From contig CAZTDD010000008.1 in NCBI GenBank assembly GCA_964612675.1, positions 39,961-103,960 of the forward strand: 64,000 nt of DNA, read 5' to 3'. The notes beneath the pieces are model-generated. The model ran no database searches. It was not told the origin of the DNA and saw only the letters and a list, made by a program, of their open reading frames with translations. The first letter of the stretch is position 1. Every line of letters begins with the position of its first letter. Source of the stretch: CAZTDD01 sp964612675. GTDB lineage: Bacteria > Hinthialibacterota > Hinthialibacteria > Hinthialibacterales > JAKPRU01. Both the position numbers and the translations under genes were made by a program. Positions 41,557-50,034 of the stretch are shown one piece after another.

Positions 41557-43455
41557 TCAGGCCTCGCGGTTGCAGGCTTCTTCAATACTTCTGCGATTTT
41601 CGTTGAGGTAGGAGAGAATGGTCTCCGCGCGATGTTGGAACGTATGTTCACGGAGAATCCTCGTGCGGCCCTTCTCGACGATCTCTTCACGTTTCTCTGG
41701 ATCTTCGAGGCATTCCTCCACGAATGCTGGAATGCCATCCCAACTCTCGTAATACAGAACGCCTTCACCATGCTGCAACAGATGGTCGAGTCCATCCCTC
41801 CAGTCGGTGAGCAAACAGCCACGCTGAGCGACCACGTTGAAACAACGGGGCCCCAGTGAAGCGTGAGTCTGAATGGATGTTACATCCAAGTTGACACGCG
41901 CTGACGCCATGACAGCCGATGATTCTTCATAATCCACCATGCCTTTGTAACATCTCGCCGCATCCTTCTCGCCCAGAAGATCCTTCCAATAGGATTGACC
42001 ATAGATGTGCAAATCGAACGGCAGTAGCCGCCGGATTGCTTCAAGACGTATCCGGTTATTGACCTCCAAATAGACATAACGCGAAACGAGCGCAGGGTCG
42101 GCCTCAACGCCTTTCGGTAGCGTTTCCTTTAATACTCGGCCGCCAAAATCGGGAGGCGAAAGCGGCGTAGTGAAAAAACGCGAAAAGGTCTCCTCCACAA
42201 GCTCGCGAATGAAGTCTCTCAAAGCGGCCGGCAATTGCGCCAACTGCTCGCGTTGATCGAAAACGCTGCCGATGAACGCAACATCGCAAGCCAAATCGTT
42301 GCGCGGAGGATGCAGATCGATGAAATCGGCGGCGTGAGGTAAGTACAACGTATGCTCCGCTCCCCATGTACGTACGATATTCAAATGACCGGGATCATAG
42401 CACATCAGAACGTCGCAAGGGCGCGGCGCTGTCTCCTGAGTACCGGGTTCTCCTTCTTTTCGATAGGGCCAAAAATGCGGATTATCGATGTACCAAATCA
42501 CCTGCGGTAAGCGAAGCGCATTGACGATGCCCACCCCGAGAGAACGACTGGCCGGCGTATTCATACTGAGGAGAAAATCCGGAGCCTTGTCGAGAACCTC
42601 CAGCACAACGGCAGACGGCAGCCGGTCCCGGTCCCGGTATTGATCGAGTGTCTCTACCTCTACCGAGGCGGCGCGCAATCCGCGTATCAGCGCCTCCGCT
42701 GTCACCTCAAACAGCCAGGAGGATTTGAGTCGCGGTACAAAGAACGCAGCACGCTTGTATGGATTGTGCTGTAGGGCGTGACGTTTTCCGTATTGAACAC
42801 ATCGCTGGTGCCAGCTCTGGACCAACCAGCGTTGCTTTTTATCGATGGCTTCCGCCAATGCTGCGTAGTTGTGTCGATAGTAGTCTCCGTCGCCGGGCGG
42901 GATTACCGAGCGTCCTTGCACAAAGCCGGATAGTTTTTGGTCATCTAAGACATCGTTCACCGATTGTCGAATGTCTGGACCGACGGCCCAAAAGACGCGG
43001 GAAGATTTCAGAACCGACGAGAGATCGTGAAAAAACGAGGCGACCCACAGCATTGGACGTACCGGCTCGACGATCAGCAGTACGCAAAACGGACACTGCT
43101 CCACCATGTGGGCCGTCGCAACCGCCGACGCACCCGCCTGCGATCCCATCTGAAGTATGAAATCGCTGCCGGCCCGAATCGCCGACGCGAATTGGTGGAT
43201 ATGCTTCGACACATTCTCACGAGTCGCGTGGACGGTTACGGTAGAATCCTTGCCCAATGGATCGGGACAGATCGCCACATAGCCGCCGGATGGCATGGGC
43301 TCGACAAATACCTCCTCGAAGTGCAGATCCTGTAGGAGTTTTTCTGCGATATGCGGATGGTATTCCATCCACAGCTTCGAGTTTACCTCGAAATGCGGAG
43401 AATTGAGTTTGGATAATGGAACCAGGGCCATACTGTCTTCTGAAGAGTTCTTCAA
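41557..43455 (-). CDS. CgeB-like glycosyltransferase (DUF3880 plus group 1 C-terminal half)
   Basis: The C-terminal 130 residues carry ARVNLDVTSIQTHASL, CFNVVAQRGCLLTDW, EGVLYYESWDGI and HTFQHRAETILSYL, the hallmark of CgeB/maturation-type glycosyltransferases. The region before it (PDFLLSMNTPASRSLGVG, LPQVIWYIDNPHFW, DVLMCYDPGHLNIVRTWG) is DUF3880-like. The N-terminal third is unassigned. At 632 residues it is large for the family. The TTG at 43455 overlaps the stop of the upstream sulfotransferase; an ATG at 43431 is a possible alternative. It is the last gene of a three-gene operon with two sulfotransferases, which suggests synthesis of a sulfated glycan or glycoconjugate. Confidence 0.82.
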   Translation of the reverse strand: MKNSSEDSMALVPLSKLNSPHFEVNSKLWMEYHPHIAEKLLQDLHFEEVFVEPMPSGGYVAICPDPLGKDSTVTVHATRENVSKHIHQFASAIRAGSDFILQMGSQAGASAVATAHMVEQCPFCVLLIVEPVRPMLWVASFFHDLSSVLKSSRVFWAVGPDIRQSVNDVLDDQKLSGFVQGRSVIPPGDGDYYRHNYAALAEAIDKKQRWLVQSWHQRCVQYGKRHALQHNPYKRAAFFVPRLKSSWLFEVTAEALIRGLRAASVEVETLDQYRDRDRLPSAVVLEVLDKAPDFLLSMNTPASRSLGVGIVNALRLPQVIWYIDNPHFWPYRKEGEPGTQETAPRPCDVLMCYDPGHLNIVRTWGAEHTLYLPHAADFIDLHPPRNDLACDVAFIGSVFDQREQLAQLPAALRDFIRELVEETFSRFFTTPLSPPDFGGRVLKETLPKGVEADPALVSRYVYLEVNNRIRLEAIRRLLPFDLHIYGQSYWKDLLGEKDAARCYKGMVDYEESSAVMASARVNLDVTSIQTHASLGPRCFNVVAQRGCLLTDWRDGLDHLLQHGEGVLYYESWDGIPAFVEECLEDPEKREEIVEKGRTRILREHTFQHRAETILSYLNENRRSIEEACNREA

Positions 43456-44579
43456 ACCGTGTTCTTATTCCGATCGCACAGCCTCAAAACCTTGTCGTAT
43501 ACTTGCTGGATCTCCGGCGGTAGATTCGCCTCAGGGGAGCCTGACCGATTCAGTCTCTTGTCAACGAACCGCCACCCTTCGTTCAAATCCATTTTCAAGT
43601 CTCTTTCGATCAATTTCTGTGCCGCCTCCGGGTCTTCCAGTACCGTTTCATATCTCAGGAAAGTGAAGGGAATATTATACCTTTCAATCGTGGCCAGAAT
43701 ACGCGAATTGTACTCTTTCCAAAGACGCAGCCCGGCATTCATCGGAAGGCCGTCACGGGTGTTGAGCGAGCGCGCCACAGAGACTGGATTGCGACAGATA
43801 CAAATCAGACGGAAGGTAGAACGTGGTAGGAGCTCCGCCCATAAAGGAAACGTCAAACAGTGCCTCGGATCTTTCCAGGCCCACAGGCGAAAACGGCTGC
43901 GAAAATGAAGGTAGGTCTGGGGAATGAGCGTGAAATACCGTTTCGGGACCTTTGAAAGATCTTCCAGGGTGGGCGGTTGGAACCACGATTTACCGATACA
44001 TGAAAGCAGATACTCGTTGACCTGCAGTGTCAGAAAATCTTCGAAATTGCCTTTCGGATTCTGAGGCAAGGGTGGAATGAAAACATCGCCCAGATGGATA
44101 CCTGCGGTATGAAGCAGACCTGCCATGGCACTCGTTCCGCTGCGATGCATTCCGAGAACGAAGATCGTCACGGGGGGCGGTTGTCTTTCGGCCTCATCTT
44201 CACCGATGTAGTGGATGCTCCGCTGTTCGACCACCGTCTCTTGGCCTTCACTCGGCACAAATACAAGCTGAATCGCCAAAACACGTGCCGGGCCGGACAC
44301 CGGAATTCGGCATTCAAAACCGGCGGGGTCGTCTTTCGGAAGATCCGGATGACGCGAGGCCAGGTCGCATGGAAAGCGTAAGCATCTATGTTTCTGTCCG
44401 TCAAACTCGACATAGAGATCTCCCAGTCGGTTTCGATTCAAAAACCAACCTGAGACAACAAAGTCTCTTTCTATGACCTGCTCGTCTCTGGGGTAGTCCC
44501 AGAAGTACTGGATCTGCAACGGGCAATCTCCCACCTTATCGTGATGCAAAATGATGAAGTAAACCGCCTGCGGAATCAA
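43452..44579 (-). CDS. Sulfotransferase-family protein with N-terminal accessory domain
   Basis: The catalytic part begins near residue 140: VTIFVLGMHRSGTSAMAGLL is the PAPS 5'-phosphosulfate loop, and FRLICICRNPVSVARSLNTR the 3'-phosphate-binding segment. FTFLRYETVLEDPEAA is also typical. The first 135 residues (VSGWFLNRNRLGDLYVEFDG) form a beta-rich domain seen on some glycan-modifying enzymes. The start appears to be TTG at 44579, overlapping the upstream stop as TTGA. An internal GTG or TTG behind GGGAG (about 44525-44545) is also possible, so the start is uncertain. It would transfer sulfate from PAPS to a sugar or small molecule in the cytosol. Confidence 0.82.
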   Translation of the reverse strand: MIPQAVYFIILHHDKVGDCPLQIQYFWDYPRDEQVIERDFVVSGWFLNRNRLGDLYVEFDGQKHRCLRFPCDLASRHPDLPKDDPAGFECRIPVSGPARVLAIQLVFVPSEGQETVVEQRSIHYIGEDEAERQPPPVTIFVLGMHRSGTSAMAGLLHTAGIHLGDVFIPPLPQNPKGNFEDFLTLQVNEYLLSCIGKSWFQPPTLEDLSKVPKRYFTLIPQTYLHFRSRFRLWAWKDPRHCLTFPLWAELLPRSTFRLICICRNPVSVARSLNTRDGLPMNAGLRLWKEYNSRILATIERYNIPFTFLRYETVLEDPEAAQKLIERDLKMDLNEGWRFVDKRLNRSGSPEANLPPEIQQVYDKVLRLCDRNKNTV

Positions 44580-45322
44580 GATGGATACATAATGTAACCG
44601 AATCTACGCAGGCTCTCTTCGCCCAATTCGTTGAACGCTTGCTTTATCTCTGGGGGCGCGTCTTTCCATCGGCCGATTGTCTTCGGCGGGACGATACCGG
44701 CCAGCGAAAGGTCGCCTTTCAAACCGATGAATTCCCACAGGCGCTCGCAAATCTCGGTTGTATTGGTGAACACATCTTCAAAACGAAGCCTCAGGTATTG
44801 TCTGCGTAAAATCCGCTCGCCATAATCGGCGGCGGCGTTGTTTGTTTTCAGCCAGAATGCGAACGAATCGAGAGGATTCGACACATCGATTTGTCGCCCG
44901 AGAATCGCTGCCCCGTGATCGCGGAGTTGATTTTGGTTCTTCGAGAGAGCCATGTCTCTTCCGTCGCGGATCACGTGGATGAACCGCAAAGCGGGAAAAT
45001 GGCGGTGCAGGAACGGGAGCAGCAAAAGCGATCTGGGAGTTTTCCAGCCCCACTGTTCACTCTCTTGCATCTTCTCGCAATGAATATGCAGGCATTCTCG
45101 GAATTGCCGATCCATTGCCCGGCGTTCGGGCGGCGGGAGTTTTCTATCGAGTCCGAAGAAGGCTTGGTTGACCCAGAAATTGTGAAAGGCAAAGAACGCG
45201 ACTGCGTCATCGGTCTCGTTGAGACGAGAGCCCATATCCACGCCCGCGCTTTGCACGATGCGCATAATGACCCGCGTCCCCGACCCACCCGTACCGCCGA
45301 TGATAAGAGGTGAATTGTCCAT
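44576..45322 (-). CDS. Sulfotransferase-family protein
   Basis: The PAPS loop is at the very N-terminus, LIIGGTGGSGTRVIMRIV, and the 3'-phosphate site is FIHVIRDGRDMALSKNQ. WGWKTPRSLLLLPF and LRLRFEDVFTNTTEICE complete the sulfotransferase pattern. The compact 248-residue length matches the single-domain bacterial family, without the N-terminal extension of its operon partner. It is the first gene of the operon 45322 to 41557, whose junctions overlap by four bases. Two sulfotransferases with one glycosyltransferase suggests two sulfation steps on one product. The acceptor is unknown. Confidence 0.88.
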   Translation of the reverse strand: MDNSPLIIGGTGGSGTRVIMRIVQSAGVDMGSRLNETDDAVAFFAFHNFWVNQAFFGLDRKLPPPERRAMDRQFRECLHIHCEKMQESEQWGWKTPRSLLLLPFLHRHFPALRFIHVIRDGRDMALSKNQNQLRDHGAAILGRQIDVSNPLDSFAFWLKTNNAAADYGERILRRQYLRLRFEDVFTNTTEICERLWEFIGLKGDLSLAGIVPPKTIGRWKDAPPEIKQAFNELGEESLRRFGYIMYPS

Positions 45323-45732
45323 GGTGATCGAACTGATTCTTTTCTTATTAATTCCGCGATACTAAGATCCGAGGCGTACAGGCGCAAGGGACGGAGTTGA
45401 ATTATGATCGATCAGTGCAGCCGGCTAACGGGTGCACTGCCAGCAGCGAGAGGCTTCCCTCCAAACAGAGTGGGATAGGACGCCCGAGTCCCATTATTCC
45501 GCAACCGTTTGACGCGGTGAAGGCACCTCGAGCGCGGGCATGGACTACCTATCGGAAAAAGTTCACACGACGCCTACAACAGTGCTACCATTGTTGGATA
45601 GAGTGTTTGGATGCAAACGCTCATGAGAGTGTTCGCATAGGAAGCAAGAGAAGGCATTCTATATTTCATCAAAAGGAGCCGATGGTATCAATTCCGGCTG
45701 GGTCCCAATGACACAATGAAAGAAGAACGAAA
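45323..45732. other. Intergenic region, no gene supported
   Basis: These 410 bases lie between the divergent sulfotransferase operon and nucleotidyltransferase gene. One plus-strand frame of 104 codons is open (45397-45711), but its product resembles nothing and has no ribosome-binding site. No convincing hairpin or promoter was found. Confidence 0.45.
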
Positions 45733-46053
45733 ATGAATTCGTTGGAGAATGAAATACTGGGCACGTTCAAGTCACTGCTTTCAGAACGGCTGTCTGTGCA
45801 CAAAGTCATTCTGTTTGGGTCTCGTGCACGGGGTGATGCCGATCCGGATTCCGACATGGACGTGATCGTTGTTCTGGAAGGACCGTACACGCCGAGTGCC
45901 AGAAATCAAGTCAGCGATTGTGCCTGGGAAGCCGGGTTCGAGCATGGCATTGTGGTTGCCCCTGTAGTCTATTCCCGCGAGGAATGGGAGAATGGACCGG
46001 AGAAGTATTCTCCGTTTGTCCAGACTGTTCTGGCCGAAGGAGTCTCTATATGA
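45733..46053 (+). CDS. MNT-type minimal nucleotidyltransferase (antitoxin-like)
   Basis: The 106-residue protein contains VILFGSRARGDADPDSDMDV, the GS-x-AR-G and DxD metal motifs of polymerase-beta-type nucleotidyltransferases. No large C-terminal domain is present, as expected for MNT proteins paired with HEPN. The stop overlaps the HEPN start (ATGA). In characterised HEPN/MNT pairs the MNT protein silences the HEPN RNase by AMPylating or tri-AMPylating it. That role is inferred here from gene order and motifs. The gene is the first of the pair; no recombinase or other mobile gene is adjacent. Confidence 0.9.
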   Translation: MNSLENEILGTFKSLLSERLSVHKVILFGSRARGDADPDSDMDVIVVLEGPYTPSARNQVSDCAWEAGFEHGIVVAPVVYSREEWENGPEKYSPFVQTVLAEGVSI

Positions 46054-46469
46054 AGAGGGATGAAGCCGTCTCTACGCTGGTCAAGTACCGATTGGAACAG
46101 GCTGAAGCAGCAATTAGGGATGCGAAGTGCCTTGCGGAGGGGTACGGTAGTCGACAGAGTATTATTAACCGGTCATATTACGCCATGTTTTATGCCGCTC
46201 TCGCACTGCTTATGAAGTCTGGATTATCTTCTTCGAAGCATTCCGGTGTACTTGCCGTTTTTGACAGAGAATTTGTGCAGAAAGGGATATTCCCAAAGGA
46301 ATTGTCAAAGGACTTTCATTCGGTATTTGATGTCCGCCAGGAATGTGACTACAAGACTACGAAAATGCCTTCGCCGGAGGAAACGAGAGAAATCCAGACG
46401 AAGGCGGTTCGTTTTGTCGATGCAGTAAGAGTACATATTCTAGGTGAAGGCTGTGCGAAAGAGGGATAA
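46050..46469 (+). CDS. HEPN-domain protein (toxin-like partner of MNT)
   Basis: The ATG at 46050 overlaps the nucleotidyltransferase stop by four bases. The product (139 residues) is all-helical, with NRSYYAMFYAALALLMKSG, SSKHSGVLAVFDREFV and FDVRQECDY, the pattern of HEPN proteins that pair with MNT. Many HEPN toxins use an R-x4-6-H motif for RNA cleavage; the classical form is not obvious here. The Arg-rich NRSYYAMF and SKHSG segments may take its place, or the protein may bind without cutting. It completes a probable type II or type VII-like toxin-antitoxin module; activity is inferred. Confidence 0.88.
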   Translation: MKRDEAVSTLVKYRLEQAEAAIRDAKCLAEGYGSRQSIINRSYYAMFYAALALLMKSGLSSSKHSGVLAVFDREFVQKGIFPKELSKDFHSVFDVRQECDYKTTKMPSPEETREIQTKAVRFVDAVRVHILGEGCAKEG

Positions 46470-46688
46470 CTTCAATCTTATACTATGGATGACAAGAGAG
46501 TCTTAATAATCAGATCGGTGCCTCTTCATCGTCTCGCTTCTGGTATCGCACCCTCTATCGTGACAGAGTGATGTATTTCCGACCGTTAACATGCCCCTGG
46601 CCGAACCAATGATTTAGCTGTATCAGTACAAAGCATTGAAATTCTACGAAAACACGTGCTGTAAGTGATGGAAAGGAAGTCTGAATCA

Positions 46689-47648
46689 ATGCGAAAAACA
46701 TCCTGGTTTCTGCCGATAGCCGTATTTAGCGTATTATGTCTCAACGCTCAGGCAAGCAAATCCGCTTCCGTGAACTTCGAAAAAGAAGAGGGGCGTGTTC
46801 GCGTCACGATCGGCGACGAGTATTTTGGAACTTATGTCTATCAAGACGACAAAATCCTCCGGCCGTACTTCTGCGATCTGCACGCTCCGGGCGGCACTCA
46901 GGTAACGCGCAATCATCCCCCCAAAGAAGGAATCGACCGAACCGATCATGCGACCATGCACCCGGGGCTGTGGCTGGCGTTCGGCGATATCAGCGGCTCC
47001 GATTTCTGGCGCAATAAGGCACGCGTGGAACACGTGCGGTTTGTCCGTGAACCCGGGAGTAAAAACGCCGGCGAATCTCGTTCCGGCGGTTTCAGCGTCG
47101 AGAACCGGTATGTATCCGAGGACGGAAACGAAATATGCCGCGAAATCTGTAGGATTGCTATCCACCTGAATCTTTGCGGCTACGTAATCCATTGGCGTTC
47201 ATACTTTCATTCCAAGGACAGTGATTTCTATTTCGGCGATCAGGAAGAGATGGGACTGGGGGTGCGCGTTCATACACCAATGGCCGCCGCCAACGACGGT
47301 CGAATACTTAACAGTCGCGGTCAGAAGAATGAAGACGAAGCCTGGGGTAAACAAGCGGATTGGTGCGACTATAGCGGCCCGGTCGATGGGAAATGGGTTG
47401 GAGTCACTCTGATTCCATCGCCGTCCAATTTCCGCAAATCCTGGTTCCACGCGCGCGATTACGGTTTTGTCGCGGCGAATCCATTCGGACGGAATGCCTT
47501 TACTGACGGTGAAAAGAGCAAAGTCACTGTGGAGAAAGGAGAACGGTTTGATTTAGAGTATGCGATTCTCATCCACTCCAGCGACAGCAAAGGGGATATC
47601 GATTTGAGCAAGGTCTACAGCAGGATACGAAACCTCTTTGAGGAATAG
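46689..47648 (+). CDS. Secreted DUF6807 (PmoA-like) family protein
   Basis: Starting at the ATG at 46689 gives a clean signal peptide (MRKTSWFLPIAVFSVLCL, cleavage near AQA); an in-frame GTG at 46665 would add eight residues. DUF6807 signatures are present: ILRPYFCDLHAPGG, HATMHPGLWLAFGDI, DQEEMGLGVRVHTPMA and WFHARDYGFVAANPFG. The family, sometimes called PmoA-like, has a beta-sandwich fold and occurs with polysaccharide-use genes; no reaction has been shown that I know of. A longer relative lies at 62490-63749 with matching HIRDYGLYTANCFG. It sits between two toxin-antitoxin modules and converges with the second after 10 bases. Confidence 0.87.
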   Translation: MRKTSWFLPIAVFSVLCLNAQASKSASVNFEKEEGRVRVTIGDEYFGTYVYQDDKILRPYFCDLHAPGGTQVTRNHPPKEGIDRTDHATMHPGLWLAFGDISGSDFWRNKARVEHVRFVREPGSKNAGESRSGGFSVENRYVSEDGNEICREICRIAIHLNLCGYVIHWRSYFHSKDSDFYFGDQEEMGLGVRVHTPMAAANDGRILNSRGQKNEDEAWGKQADWCDYSGPVDGKWVGVTLIPSPSNFRKSWFHARDYGFVAANPFGRNAFTDGEKSKVTVEKGERFDLEYAILIHSSDSKGDIDLSKVYSRIRNLFEE

Positions 47649-47658
47649 ACAAAACGGC

Positions 47659-48066
47659 TCATCGGGATATTCGCGCGAGTTTTCTTGCTTTGGATGTCCT
47701 CGCCGGATCCGATCTGCTGTTTGCCCTTGGTCTTCCGGTAGATCCAACACTCTCGGAGATCAACTCCGGCCGAGACCGGATCAATTGCAGCAACCGCCGC
47801 GCGACTCTCGACGGCTTCTGTTCGCCCTTCTCCCAGCTTCGAACCGTCTTCGGAGACACGTTTAACGTTTGCGCAAAAGTAGACTGCGACATCTCAAATG
47901 TCCGCCGAATCTCGACAACGTCCGCAGGTTTCACGTCCGGCGCAGGATCGAGGATCTCGACGGTTGTTGACCGAAGCTCCAGCTCTCCCTTGGAATACTG
48001 GATGCCTTCCTCCAGTCCTTTTTTTAACCTTTCTGATAACGGTGGGCGTTGTTTGACGCTACTCAT
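47659..48066 (-). CDS. Helix-turn-helix antitoxin (HigA/RelB-like)
   Basis: The Xre-type helix-turn-helix lies at about 50-95 (VVEIRRTFEMSQSTFAQTLN, VSPKTVRSWEKGEQKPS). The N-terminal 45 residues (SERLKKGLEEGIQYSKGELE) match the toxin-contacting part of antitoxins that follow RelE-type toxins. A low-complexity basic tail (RSDPARTSKARKLARISR) extends the usual length. Its start overlaps the toxin stop by four bases (ATGA). It would bind the toxin and repress the pair's own promoter. The toxin-first gene order is that of the HigBA group. Confidence 0.87.
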   Translation of the reverse strand: MSSVKQRPPLSERLKKGLEEGIQYSKGELELRSTTVEILDPAPDVKPADVVEIRRTFEMSQSTFAQTLNVSPKTVRSWEKGEQKPSRVARRLLQLIRSRPELISESVGSTGRPRANSRSDPARTSKARKLARISR

Positions 48067-48428
48067 GATGAGCCTTTCCTCTTGATTGCATTTTTGGCCA
48101 GTCTCTTGAATTGCATTGCCAGCCTTTTGAGAACCTTTCGTTCTTCGGTGCTCAGATCATCTTTTTCGTTTTTACCATAGATGTCCAACAGAAGAGTCCA
48201 GCTCGCCGTTGGTACATCCAGGTAGATCACTCTCACACCGCCTCTCTTTCCCCTTCGCTTTACTGGGGCTGAAAGTCGGACTTTGCGCAATCCCCCACAG
48301 CCACTCATTACCGCTCCCATCCGAGGGTTCTTCATCAGGTGCTGCTGGAATCTCGCATAGTCCTCATCGGTCAGGAAATCTCTAACGGCAGCTGTGAACC
48401 AAGTCGTTTCGATGAAGACTCTTTTCAT
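48063..48428 (-). CDS. RelE/HigB-type toxin
   Basis: The 121-residue basic protein shows the RelE-fold pattern of the HigB-like group: FIETTWFTAAVRDFLTDEDY, GCGGLRKVRLSAPVKRRGKRG, GVRVIYLDVPTASWTLLLDIY and KNEKDDLSTEERKVLKRL. The GGLRK and K-RGKRGG blocks carry the basic residues expected to contact mRNA in the ribosomal A site. It is expected to cleave mRNA and to be neutralised by the antitoxin encoded four bases into its 3' end. AAGGAT lies just before the ATG. A 3-gene span away is a second module (MNT/HEPN), suggesting a small defence or stability cluster. Confidence 0.88.
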   Translation of the reverse strand: MKRVFIETTWFTAAVRDFLTDEDYARFQQHLMKNPRMGAVMSGCGGLRKVRLSAPVKRRGKRGGVRVIYLDVPTASWTLLLDIYGKNEKDDLSTEERKVLKRLAMQFKRLAKNAIKRKGSS

Positions 48429-48504
48429 ACTATATCCTTGGTCAGAGAATTGTCACGTCTTGGAATATGACCTCCCCCAATGTTTGACATGCTGCTATTT
48501 GTGA

Positions 48505-49917
48505 CTATTCCCTCACCTCGATCTCTCCCAGACGATACCAACCCTCCGACTCGGGATTGGTTATCGCGAGCTTGACCTTCGGCTCGCGTGTGCGCGGATC
48601 GACCATCCCGATTTGAAGGTCGTATTCTCCGGCGGGCAGATGCGGGGGAATGAAAACCGCGTCATTGCAGAGATTGTCTCCTGGCAGCCATGTCCGGATA
48701 TCCGCGTCCACAAGCAGTACCGCATTGCCTTCCTCACCCTGGAAACGAAGCGCGATTGGGAAATAATGATAACACGGCGCGACGCCCTTATTCTCCCACC
48801 ATGACGTGAAAGAGAGCTTTCCGTTTTGTCGGACAGACGACGGATACGTAAATTTCCTCAACACAAACCGATATCCCATTCTTTTCAACCAACGCTCCAC
48901 ATGCGGTTCCCACTCCTCCGGTACGGGCGAAGACTTTGCGTTGAATGAGGAAATATGCCATTTGAGCGACTGGTCGATGATATAATCGACGTCCCATCCC
49001 TCGTCTATCCAGTGCTTCATCACCCAACAGACCTCGAGACTGACCGGCGCCCTTTTCCATGCATCCCGCATCCCAAACTGGATGATTGCCTGTGGATAAT
49101 AGTCGTACATATGACACCACGTCGGACTGAATCCGCCCATGTCCCCGAGGCAATCCACGCGCCAGCCGACGTCTCGCTTGGATAGACCGTACTTGTTCGT
49201 CTTTTCGTCGGTCAGAAGCATAATCAAATGCGTTTGCTTAAAACTCTCCACATAACTGTCCACGAGCGCTTCACGTGTTTTCTGAGTCAATAATTTCGAA
49301 CCGGCACCTTCGCCCCACGCGCCGACAATCGAGAGGTCGACACTCTCGAGATCCGGATGACCGTCATACCGCTCGCCCATCTCTCGGATCATTCCTCCGA
49401 AATACTTGGCATACCGTGGATCCTCGGGATCGGCGCGCCATTTCTTCTCGGGCAGCGGTTTCTCCTCACCGACCATTTCACGATACCAATCCGGAACATC
49501 GTTCTTCGGTCCTGTACCATACGGCGCGATTCGCAGTAGTAGTGTCTGCTTTCTGTCGCGAGCTGTCCGAAGCGCTGTATCGATCAGATCCCATCGGTAT
49601 TCTCCTTGTTCCGGCTCAATGAACCGCCAGTACACGCGAAAATAGGCCATGGAAGTCATTGGATGATTTTCATTTTGAAGATCGCCGTCGAATTCCTGGT
49701 ATTCAATGGGATACCCTTCGGTCCATTTCTTGCCCACATTCAAATCGTCTCCGTTGAATCGCTGAAACGTCATAAATCCAATACCCGGGTTGACGAGCAC
49801 CTCATTGGATTCTGTCGGCCTCACAGTAATTGTTTCTTGCGGCCATCCCAGCAAGGGATGTGAATAGAAAGCGAAGATGAAGAGGAACGAAAAGATAGAC
49901 AATCGAACAGCGCGCAT
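48505..49917 (-). CDS. Secreted DUF4832-domain protein with TIM-barrel-like region
   Basis: The start at 49917 has GGGAGG six bases upstream and opens a signal peptide (RLSIFSFLFIFAFYSHPLLG). Mature sequence begins with VLVNPGIGFMTFQRF, a recurrent motif of this family. YFRVYWRFIEPEQGEYRWDL and SIVGAWGEGAG resemble GH42/GH-A-type barrels, and the C-terminal part (SFTSWWENKGVAPCYHYFPI, PHLPAGEYDLQIGMVDP) is DUF4832. It could be a glycosidase, with Glu in WGEG a candidate acid, but no activity can be claimed. Divergent from the sulfatase gene, with which it shares a 117-base promoter region. Confidence 0.8.
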   Translation of the reverse strand: MRAVRLSIFSFLFIFAFYSHPLLGWPQETITVRPTESNEVLVNPGIGFMTFQRFNGDDLNVGKKWTEGYPIEYQEFDGDLQNENHPMTSMAYFRVYWRFIEPEQGEYRWDLIDTALRTARDRKQTLLLRIAPYGTGPKNDVPDWYREMVGEEKPLPEKKWRADPEDPRYAKYFGGMIREMGERYDGHPDLESVDLSIVGAWGEGAGSKLLTQKTREALVDSYVESFKQTHLIMLLTDEKTNKYGLSKRDVGWRVDCLGDMGGFSPTWCHMYDYYPQAIIQFGMRDAWKRAPVSLEVCWVMKHWIDEGWDVDYIIDQSLKWHISSFNAKSSPVPEEWEPHVERWLKRMGYRFVLRKFTYPSSVRQNGKLSFTSWWENKGVAPCYHYFPIALRFQGEEGNAVLLVDADIRTWLPGDNLCNDAVFIPPHLPAGEYDLQIGMVDPRTREPKVKLAITNPESEGWYRLGEIEVRE

Positions 49918-50034
49918 TGACGGCCTCCCAGAAGCGATGGTGTACCTGTAAGCAGCATAGCATGTGTCCTGGATCGCGGCTAATGTATTCTCACGTGCTG
50001 TTTTGAAGGCGCGCTGGACGGAGGAAACGATCGA

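Noticed and set aside
45397..45711. Open 104-codon frame on the plus strand
   Set aside because: No ribosome-binding site, unnatural composition and no recognisable domain; treated as non-coding.
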